From: Actinomycetota bacterium
GTDB lineage: Bacteria > Actinomycetota > Acidimicrobiia > Acidimicrobiales > Ilumatobacteraceae
Direction of reading: 5' to 3'
Assembly: GCA_005801025.1 (NCBI GenBank)
Contig: SYDZ01000096.1
Span: forward strand, 1-6,100
Length of the DNA: 6,100 nucleotides
The notes beneath the pieces were generated by a model. It had not been told where the DNA came from, ran no database searches, and was given only the letters and a program-made list of their open reading frames with translations. This document shows positions 1-4,538 of the stretch, in pieces; within the stretch, counting starts at the first letter, position 1, and each line of letters begins with the position of its first letter. The translations under genes were made by a program, and so were the position numbers.

Positions 1-390
1 GAAGGCCATAGCGATGCTGATGTGATTGCCCACGCCTGTGCCGATGCTTTATTGGGGGCCGCTGGTCTCGGCGATATCGGCCAACACTTCGCCGACACGG
101 ATCCTGCGTGGAAAGATATTGATTCGCTAAAAATCCTGGATCACGTAGGTGTCATGGTGCGCTCTCAAGGTTGGCTGATTGGAAATATTGATTGCAGCGT
201 GGTGTGCGAGCAGCCAAAGTTGGCTCCGCATTGCGATGAGATGCAGGACAAGTTGTCGAAAGCTGTCGGCACTGCAGTGTCCGTCAAGGGGCGACGCGCC
301 GAAGGTCTTGGCGCACTCGGCCGAGAAGAAGGAATTGCTTGTTGGGCAGTTGCGGTACTTTTTCAAGTCGATCACAGGAGTGAAGTCTGA
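1..390 (+). CDS. ispF: 2-C-methyl-D-erythritol 2,4-cyclodiphosphate synthase IspF (5' end outside window)
   Basis: IspF converts CDP-methylerythritol 2-phosphate into 2-C-methyl-D-erythritol 2,4-cyclodiphosphate, releasing CMP, in the cytosolic MEP pathway to isoprenoids. The reading frame is open from base 1, giving 129 visible residues of a family usually near 160. The N-terminal metal ligands of the DxH motif therefore lie outside the window. Visible family marks are GHSDADV (residues 2-8), the third metal-ligand His (H11), DALLGAAGLGDIG (15-27), the FADTDPAW motif (30-37) and the C-terminal EGLGALGREEGIA block. One oddity is that the usual KATTTE substrate-site stretch reads KGRRAE (96-101), so three threonines are replaced by Arg-Arg-Ala. 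The TGA stop shares its A with the ATG of rlmB, so the two are probably cotranscribed and translationally coupled. The family call is firm; the altered motif is the only doubt about normal kinetics. Confidence 0.95.
   Translation, partial: EGHSDADVIAHACADALLGAAGLGDIGQHFADTDPAWKDIDSLKILDHVGVMVRSQGWLIGNIDCSVVCEQPKLAPHCDEMQDKLSKAVGTAVSVKGRRAEGLGALGREEGIACWAVAVLFQVDHRSEV
376..380 (+). promoter_or_regulatory. Shine-Dalgarno for rlmB inside the ispF 3' end
   Basis: AGGAG lies nine bases before the ATG at 390, within the last codons of ispF. It supports the 390 start and a one-base TGATG overlap between the two genes. Confidence 0.7.
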
Positions 391-1448
391 TGGCCATTCG
401 TAAGAGTCCGGCACCGCGCAAAAGCGCGAGCCTGCGTCCGGAGGCAAGTGGCAGAGGAAAAACAGTGGCAAAACCTGTGGCACGGGCGCGACCGTCGTCA
501 AAGGCTGTCACGGCTGGCAAGGGCAAAGTCGTGACACCTCGTGCGGTCCCCGTGAAAGGGCGCAACCCTGGTCCGTCCAGTCGCGGACCCAGAGTGGCTG
601 ATCCCCGTGGGGCGGCGCGCACTGGTGCGGTGCCGGCAGGTCCAATAAAGCCTGGTCGTGGTTCGGGTCGCGGTAAGGGTCGTGCGACGGGTGATAAGGA
701 TGACGATCTCGGTGGCACCCAAGTTGAAGGTCGTCAGGCCGTGCGCGAATTATTGATTGCTGGTCGTCGCCGTTGTTTTGAAGTGTGGATCGCTGGCGAC
801 ATGGATGCCAACGAAGTCATTGATGACATCAAGCAGTTAGCGCGCGCTAATCGCGTGTCAGTCGTGGAAGTCAGTCGTAAAAAACTGGAATACACCGCCC
901 GCAGTGAAGCGCCCCAAGGCGTTTTAGCCCATGCTGAAGCGGTTCCATCGGTGCCCATCGAAGCGATGTTGCGTCGTCGTCCTGGGAAGTCTCCATTCTT
1001 GGTGGCTGTTGATGGCGTGACGGATCCAGGAAACTTAGGGGCCTTGTTGCGTTGCTGCGACGGTGCCGGAGTTGACGGAGTGATCTTGCCTCGCCATCGC
1101 AGTGTGCACATCACGCCGACGGTGGCTAAGGCCGCAGTCGGAGCAATTGAATATGTACCTCTGTCAATCGTGGGAGGGTTGCCAACAGCCCTCACTCGTA
1201 TGCGGGAACTGGGAATTTGGGTGGTGGGTCTTGACGACACTGCTGATAAGTCGCTGTTTGAACTCGGGGATTTGGCCGCAGAGGGCATCTGCTTGGTCGT
1301 CGGCGCCGAAGGTGCTGGTCTATCGCGCTTAGTGCGCGAGCGCTGTGACCTGATCGTTAGCATCCCGATGAAGGGTCGGTTGAGTTCACTGAATGTTTCG
1401 GTGGCGGCTTCATTGGCGACCTATGAAGTCGCCCGTCATCGTCGCTAA
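390..1448 (+). CDS. rlmB: 23S rRNA (guanosine-2'-O-)-methyltransferase, TrmH/SpoU family, RlmB-like
   Basis: RlmB-type enzymes methylate the 2'-OH of a guanosine in the peptidyl-transferase region of 23S rRNA using S-adenosylmethionine. The product has 352 residues. After a long tail, a SpoU substrate-binding domain starts at about 109 (GGTQVEGRQAVRELL) and runs to about 185. The SPOUT knot domain (about 202-350) has motif 1 DPGNLGALLR (212-221, with N215 and R221), motif 2 VVGAEGAGLS (303-312, with E307) and motif 3 LSSLNVSVAAS (331-341, with N335). The extra N-terminus is low-complexity: residues 1-100 hold 25 Lys/Arg and 2 acidic residues, followed by an acidic DKDDD (102-106). It is probably disordered and RNA-binding. 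Family members without a tail are about 250 residues. The start at 390 is supported by AGGAG and by the overlap with ispF. RlmB rather than another TrmH paralogue is inferred from the domain layout and from the ispF neighbour. Confidence 0.92.
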   Translation: MAIRKSPAPRKSASLRPEASGRGKTVAKPVARARPSSKAVTAGKGKVVTPRAVPVKGRNPGPSSRGPRVADPRGAARTGAVPAGPIKPGRGSGRGKGRATGDKDDDLGGTQVEGRQAVRELLIAGRRRCFEVWIAGDMDANEVIDDIKQLARANRVSVVEVSRKKLEYTARSEAPQGVLAHAEAVPSVPIEAMLRRRPGKSPFLVAVDGVTDPGNLGALLRCCDGAGVDGVILPRHRSVHITPTVAKAAVGAIEYVPLSIVGGLPTALTRMRELGIWVVGLDDTADKSLFELGDLAAEGICLVVGAEGAGLSRLVRERCDLIVSIPMKGRLSSLNVSVAASLATYEVARHRR

Positions 1449-1457
1449 CCTGTCAAG

Positions 1458-1473
1458 GTCTCACAAGTGAGGC
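1458..1473 (+). repeat. Small inverted repeat between rlmB and tRNA-Thr
   Basis: CTCAC-AA-GTGAG is a perfect 5-base dyad at 1460-1471. One G-T and one G-C pair extend it to 1458-1473. It ends two bases before the tRNA. The folded loop would be tiny and there is no T-run, so it is a poor intrinsic terminator. It could mark 5' processing of an rlmB-tRNA cotranscript, or be chance. Confidence 0.3.
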
Positions 1474-1475
1474 AC

Positions 1476-1547
1476 GCCGGGTTAGCTCAGTGGTAGAGCA
1501 ACCGCCTTGTAAGCGGTTGGTCGTGGGTTCAATCCCCACACCCGGCT
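1476..1547 (+). tRNA. tRNA-Thr (anticodon TGT)
   Basis: This is a complete cloverleaf of 72 bases. The 7-bp acceptor stem GCCGGGT/ACCCGGC (1476-1482 with 1540-1546) is perfect. The D arm is GCTC/GAGC (1485-1488 with 1496-1499). The anticodon stem ACCGC/GCGGT (1501-1505 with 1513-1517) closes a CTTGTAA loop with the TGT anticodon at 1508-1510. The variable loop has 5 bases, and the T arm is GTGGG/CCCAC around TTCAATC. T1547 is the discriminator base. CCA is not encoded (CTA follows), so it must be added by the CCA-adding enzyme. It reads ACA directly and other ACN codons by wobble. It lies 27 bases after rlmB and is probably transcribed with it or by readthrough. Confidence 0.98.
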
Positions 1548-1557
1548 CTAGACATCG

Positions 1558-2190
1558 TTACATCAAGAGTTCGCGAACGCGGGCGACAAGGATCTCGAAT
1601 GCGGCATTGTTGTGTCCACCTTCGGGAAAAATGACATCAGCGAAGCGTTTGCTCGGTTCAATAAATTGCTCGTGACTCGGTCGTACTGTCAACAGATATT
1701 GGTTGATCACACTGTCGTACGTGCGGCCACGATCTAAGACATCGCGACGCAAGCGACGCGTCAGCCGAATGTCAGCGGGGGTGTCGACATAAATCTTGAG
1801 ATCAAAGAGCGCGCGCAAGCGGGGTTCAATGAGCGCCAAAATCCCTTCAAAGATAACAATTCGCGAAGGTGTGATCTTGTCAACATGGGTTGACCGGTTG
1901 TGATCGGCATAATCGTAAACAGGGATATTGACCGACTCCCCAGCAATTAAAAGTTGCAATTGCTTGGTCATCAGGTCCCAATCGAAAGCATCGGGATGGT
2001 CATAATTAGCGGCAGCCCTGACATCAAAAGGTTGATCGGTGCGCTCAATGTAATAAGCGTCTTGGCGTATGAGGGCCAGTTTTTCCGAGCCGATCACTTC
2101 AACAAGTCTTTCTGCCACCGTCGTTTTGCCCGAGCAGGTTCCGCCCGCAACGCCTATGACGAAAGGCTTTGAGACGTTTTCCCTGCTCAT
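1558..2190 (-). CDS. udk: Uridine kinase
   Basis: Uridine kinase phosphorylates uridine and cytidine to UMP and CMP with ATP or GTP, in pyrimidine salvage in the cytosol. With the ATG at 2190 the product has 210 residues, matching the roughly 213 of E. coli Udk. The P-loop GVAGGTCSGKT is at 13-23. It is followed by QDAYY (43-47), NYDHPDAFDWD (62-72), the YDYADHNR nucleoside-binding stretch (92-99), IFEGILAL (113-120), DTPADIRL and the RRLRRDVLDRGR lid arginines (136-156), and FIEPSKRFADVIFP (176-189). The frame stays open upstream to a GTG at 2274, adding 28 residues of no family similarity. ATG 2190 is preferred because GAAGG lies just before it and the length fits. The gene converges on the tRNA with only 10 bases between them, and diverges from the DUF3263 gene. 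Confidence 0.93.
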   Translation of the reverse strand: MSRENVSKPFVIGVAGGTCSGKTTVAERLVEVIGSEKLALIRQDAYYIERTDQPFDVRAAANYDHPDAFDWDLMTKQLQLLIAGESVNIPVYDYADHNRSTHVDKITPSRIVIFEGILALIEPRLRALFDLKIYVDTPADIRLTRRLRRDVLDRGRTYDSVINQYLLTVRPSHEQFIEPSKRFADVIFPEGGHNNAAFEILVARVRELLM

Positions 2191-2296
2191 ACTGCCTTCA
2201 GAATAGTCGCCTTGGACTCTGATAGCACTCTCTTGGGTCTCAGCCTGTTTTTGATGGTGCTTGTATTGGGGCACCTCTAACGGGCAGGCTTAGACA
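2191..2296. promoter_or_regulatory. Divergent intergenic region, udk / DUF3263 gene
   Basis: This 106-base gap must hold the 5' signals of both genes. A weak ribosome binding site for udk (GAAGG on the - strand, 2195-2199) and one for the DUF3263 gene (AGG, 2286-2288) can be seen. I could not pick out a convincing -35/-10 pair in either direction. The right half holds the nested inverted repeat listed separately. Confidence 0.55.
2242..2290 (+). repeat. Nested inverted repeat in the leader of the DUF3263 gene
   Basis: AGCCTG (2242-2247) is the exact reverse complement of CAGGCT (2285-2290). Between them, GGTGC (2256-2260) pairs with GCACC (2271-2275) around a 10-base loop. Folded as RNA, this gives an outer 6-bp and an inner 5-bp helix ending six bases before the ATG at 2297. 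The 3' outer arm contains the AGG that is the only ribosome binding site candidate. Whether it is transcribed depends on an unmapped start site, and stems this short can occur by chance. Confidence 0.35.
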
Positions 2297-2557
2297 ATGT
2301 CGTTAACAGAACGTGAACAAGCCATCCTCAATTTTGAGCGTTCTTGGTGGACCCAAGACGGCGTCAAGGACCTCATGTTGCGGGAACGGTTTCTCTGTTC
2401 CGCAGACGATTATTACAACGAATTGAACAGGCTGCTAGATACTGACGAAGCGTTAGCGTACGATCCACTTGTTGTTCGTCGTCTGCAGAGGGCGCGCGAG
2501 CGACGTCGTCGTATGCGTCTAGATGGCGCCGCGGAATCTGGAGGATTGCAAGCATGA
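2297..2557 (+). CDS. DUF3263 family protein (Rv0430-like)
   Basis: This small basic soluble protein of 86 residues belongs to the actinobacterial DUF3263 family, whose function is unknown. Family marks are an N-terminal helix with ILNFERSWW (10-18), RERFLCSADDYYNELNRLLD (29-48) and DPLVVRRLQRARERRRRMR (56-74). It ends in a strongly basic helix of nine arginines between 61 and 74. The SADDYYNELNRLL part resembles a helix-turn-helix-like helical unit, and with the basic tail a nucleic-acid-binding role is possible but unproven. No signal peptide or membrane segment is present. The ribosome binding site is weak (AGG, 8 bases before the ATG). Its stop overlaps the next start as ATGA, so the pair forms an operon. 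In M. tuberculosis the same pair is Rv0430-Rv0431. Confidence 0.86.
   Translation: MSLTEREQAILNFERSWWTQDGVKDLMLRERFLCSADDYYNELNRLLDTDEALAYDPLVVRRLQRARERRRRMRLDGAAESGGLQA
2540..2545 (+). promoter_or_regulatory. Strong Shine-Dalgarno for the LytR_C gene
   Basis: GGAGGA lies inside the end of the DUF3263 gene, eight bases before ATG 2554. It is much stronger than the site in front of the DUF3263 gene, so the second gene may be translated more efficiently than the first. Confidence 0.75.
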
Positions 2558-3159
2558 ACACTCAAGACGGATCATCTCAAGAACGAGGTTCCTCAAATGC
2601 GAGTAATGGTGTCAGTGTTTCCACCACTGTCAGTGTCGTCGTGGCGGTAATCGCTGTGCTCCTTGGGTTTTTGATACTGCGTGATATCAACCGTGACACA
2701 TCGGACTCAGCGGCTAATCCAGCGGGAACGACGCTGGCACCGGGAGATTCATCTGCACCAACGTTGCCAGTTGCGACGACCCTTCCTTCACGAACTGGTT
2801 TTAAAATCTTGGTGGCGAACGCATCGGGCGTGACAGGTTCGGCTGGACAAATGTCAACCGCTCTGCAGTCAGAAAATTTCATTGTCACCCAACCGATTAA
2901 TGCCGACGCAACTATTGGTAAGCAAAGCGTGACGATTGTTTATTATGTCGCTGGCTATGAAGGTGGTGCCACTGCGGTGGCCGACATTTTGGGAGGCGTA
3001 CAGATTCAACCAGTGGCGACACCTGCACCGGTTGAAGGTGGATCGTTGGGAGAAGCGCAAGTTTTGGTTCTGCTCGGAACCGATCTCGCTGGCAAGTTGT
3101 TGCCAGGAGCGTTACCAGGTTCAACAACAGAGACAACAACGACAACTATTGCTGGCTGA
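2554..3159 (+). CDS. Membrane-anchored LytR_C domain protein (VirR-like, Rv0431-type)
   Basis: This 201-residue protein has a short Ser/Asn/Gln-rich cytoplasmic N-terminus (1-20), one hydrophobic membrane helix (about 22-42) and then RD-rich polar sequence. A Pro/Thr/Ala/Ser-rich linker (about 50-80) leads to a LytR_C domain (about 82-177), opening with FKILVANASGVTGSAGQMS and closing with AQVLVLLGTDLA. The C-terminus is a Thr run (TETTTTT, 191-197). The topology places LytR_C outside the membrane. LytR_C usually sits at the C-terminus of LytR-CpsA-Psr (LCP) enzymes, which attach polymers to peptidoglycan; here no LCP catalytic domain is present. The M. tuberculosis equivalent next to a DUF3263 gene, Rv0431 (VirR), is linked to vesicle release and cell-wall integrity. 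A helper role for LCP enzymes in envelope assembly is an inference. Its stop directly abuts the stop of the glycerate kinase gene. Confidence 0.87.
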   Translation: MNTQDGSSQERGSSNASNGVSVSTTVSVVVAVIAVLLGFLILRDINRDTSDSAANPAGTTLAPGDSSAPTLPVATTLPSRTGFKILVANASGVTGSAGQMSTALQSENFIVTQPINADATIGKQSVTIVYYVAGYEGGATAVADILGGVQIQPVATPAPVEGGSLGEAQVLVLLGTDLAGKLLPGALPGSTTETTTTTIAG

Positions 3160-4173
3160 TTAGTTCACCATATAGTTTCGCAGTAGTTCCAACGTTGCAT
3201 GCTCAATGCACCACAGCGGTTCATTCATGGCTTTTTCACGACCGTATATTTCGCTGATTGCGAGCAATGGATTCGGGCGTGTTAACGCATCGTCAGTGAC
3301 CAGTTCAAAGTCTATTGAGCCCACGATGGCAGCAATGGGTTTGTTGAAGTGACCAGCGGTATCAATGACCCCACCCACTACCTTGCCGTCATAACTGGTG
3401 TGATCAATTTTGCCCTCACCCGTCATCACGAGATCTGCCTGTGCCACTCGATCATGCAGATTTGCTTCATCGGCGACCATCTCAAATCCGGGAATTAATT
3501 TTCCACCGAGAGCGACCAATCCTCCCGCCAGTCCACCTGCGGCTCCTGCTCCTTCGACACCTGAGACATCAACACCATAATTTTCTCGGTACATCTGTAC
3601 CAATCGCTCAAGCCTTCCTGTGAGCAAACGCACTTGGCTCGCTGTGGCTCCTTTTTGCGGACCAAAAACAACTGCAGCGTCAACAAATTGAGTCGTCACA
3701 TCACAGGCGATCAAAAAGTCAACTGCTTTCAATCGCGCCGGCGAGCGAATGGCGCGAATCGCTCCCAGTCCGCCGTCGGTTGTTGCCGAACCGCCGAGAC
3801 ACACGATGATGCGACGAGCACCAAGGTCAAGTGCTTTGTCGATCAGTTCTCCCGTTCCAGTTGTGGACGCTGATACCGCATCATTATGTTGAGCATCGCC
3901 CACGATGGAGAGTCCGGATGCTCGCGCCATTTCAATGACAGCGGTGTCTCCCTGAAATCTCCACTGAGCTTTGACAGGTTGACCAAGTGGTCCCGTGACA
4001 ACGGATTCACGGTTGGGGCCACCGAGGACATCCAAAGTTCCCTCGCCACCATCAGCGAGGGCCACTTCGTCGCATTCGATTCCAAGTTCCCAGCAGGCGT
4101 GACCGATGGAGCGCGCCACATCTTTGGCACTTGCGGTTCCTTTAAATTTGTCCACAGCAGCCAGAACTCGCAC
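3160..4173 (-). CDS. glxK: Glycerate 2-kinase (GlxK/GarK family)
   Basis: This enzyme phosphorylates D-glycerate with ATP to 2-phosphoglycerate, linking glyoxylate or glycerate use to lower glycolysis. Family motifs appear in order: DKFKG (8-12), ADGGEGT (40-46), GPLGQPV (61-67), TGTGEL (105-110), CLGGSATTDGG (125-135), ACDV (156-159), VFGPQKGA (169-176), GAGAAGGLAGG (208-218) and DLVMTGEGKID (247-257) with a later DGK (262-264). Its 337 residues fall short of the usual 370-380. The shortening comes from trimmed loops: one after GGEGT, and one before FGPQKGA where the usual NPLxGxxGA reads TTQFVDAA. All main motifs remain, so it is probably active. The start is GTG at 4173, giving the typical N-terminus; the nearest purine-rich site (AGAGG) is rather far upstream. 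No tartronate semialdehyde reductase or glyoxylate carboligase gene is adjacent. Confidence 0.92.
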   Translation of the reverse strand: MRVLAAVDKFKGTASAKDVARSIGHACWELGIECDEVALADGGEGTLDVLGGPNRESVVTGPLGQPVKAQWRFQGDTAVIEMARASGLSIVGDAQHNDAVSASTTGTGELIDKALDLGARRIIVCLGGSATTDGGLGAIRAIRSPARLKAVDFLIACDVTTQFVDAAVVFGPQKGATASQVRLLTGRLERLVQMYRENYGVDVSGVEGAGAAGGLAGGLVALGGKLIPGFEMVADEANLHDRVAQADLVMTGEGKIDHTSYDGKVVGGVIDTAGHFNKPIAAIVGSIDFELVTDDALTRPNPLLAISEIYGREKAMNEPLWCIEHATLELLRNYMVN

Positions 4174-4254
4174 AGAAGCAGTCTGTCCTCTCTGTGACAG
4201 GGTTGCGGAATTATCAGTTGGGATATTCCTGACTTAATCGGTAGGGTTTGAGAT
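4174..4254. promoter_or_regulatory. Divergent intergenic region, glycerate kinase / cysO
   Basis: These 81 bases separate two head-to-head starts and must carry both sets of 5' signals. For cysO, AGGG at 4243-4246 lies eight bases before the ATG. For the kinase gene, AGAGG on the - strand is about 13 bases before the GTG. No clear pair of promoter hexamers stands out. The AT-rich patch 4209-4240 is the likeliest promoter core. Confidence 0.5.
4228..4245 (+). promoter_or_regulatory. Possible operator dyad upstream of cysO
   Basis: CCTGAC-TTAATC-GGTAGG is an imperfect inverted repeat: four Watson-Crick pairs, one G-T pair and one mismatch over six positions, with an AT-rich centre. Its right arm overlaps the cysO ribosome binding site. 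The TGACTTAATCGG core loosely recalls sites of Rrf2-family regulators (IscR and CymR type), which often control sulfur and Fe-S genes. This is a visual resemblance only. Confidence 0.25.
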
Positions 4255-4530
4255 ATGTCCGTTACTGTGCGTATTCCAACTACCCTTCGACCACTTTCGG
4301 GTGGTGTCTCGGCTGTGTCCGTCGAGGGCGCAACTCTTGGCGAGGTGTTGGCCAATCTCGAGGCTATTCATCCCGGATTCAAAGATCGTTTGTTTGACGA
4401 CAACGGTGGCTTGCGTCGCTTTGTGAATCTTTTTGTGGCTGATGATGATGTGCGTTACTTACAGGGTTTGGAGACTCCGGTGCCCGCAGGCGAAACCGTG
4501 AGCATCATTCCTGCTGTCGCTGGCGGCTGA
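4255..4530 (+). CDS. cysO: CysO-type sulfur carrier protein (MoaD/ThiS fold)
   Basis: This 91-residue ubiquitin-like protein ends in Gly-Gly. In M. tuberculosis the CysO C-terminus is converted to a thiocarboxylate and gives its sulfur to O-phosphoserine on CysM; the peptidase Mec then releases cysteine. The features that separate it from MoaD and ThiS are the opening VRIPTTLRPLSGG (5-17), the LRRFVNLFVADDDVRYLQGL core (53-72) and the end SIIPAVAGG (83-91). All of these agree closely with mycobacterial CysO (about 93 residues) as I remember it. The diglycine is the last residue pair, so no proteolytic uncapping is needed before activation. AGGG at 4243-4246 supports the ATG. In M. tuberculosis it lies in a mec-cysO-cysM operon; here neither partner is beside it, since both neighbours are unrelated - strand genes. 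Another MoaD-like role is possible but less likely. Confidence 0.9.
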   Translation: MSVTVRIPTTLRPLSGGVSAVSVEGATLGEVLANLEAIHPGFKDRLFDDNGGLRRFVNLFVADDDVRYLQGLETPVPAGETVSIIPAVAGG

Positions 4531-4538
4531 AACAACGC

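Noticed and set aside
284..718. A 144-residue - strand frame over the ispF end and the rlmB tail
   Set aside because: It mirrors the low-complexity Arg/Pro/Gly tail of RlmB and has no family resemblance.
734..1363. A 209-residue - strand open frame opposite rlmB
   Set aside because: It lies wholly antisense to the conserved RlmB domains. Its Ser/Thr/Arg-rich translation has no recognisable motif, as expected from the codon bias of the sense gene.
1540..1560. tRNA 3' end as an attachment site for an integrated element
   Set aside because: No integrase gene and no second copy of the tRNA 3' end are visible. The next gene is housekeeping udk.
2191..2274. A 28-residue N-terminal extension of uridine kinase from GTG 2274
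   Set aside because: The extra residues have no counterpart in the family. The ATG at 2190 has a ribosome site and gives the expected length. The extension would also fill most of the divergent control region.
3121..3153. ACA/ACG-rich stretch as a possible DNA repeat
   Set aside because: It is just the Thr-rich C-terminus of the LytR_C protein (TETTTTT), a common low-complexity tail.
3843..4355. A 170-residue - strand frame spanning the kinase start and the cysO start
   Set aside because: It overlaps three better-supported elements in another frame and shows no domain features.
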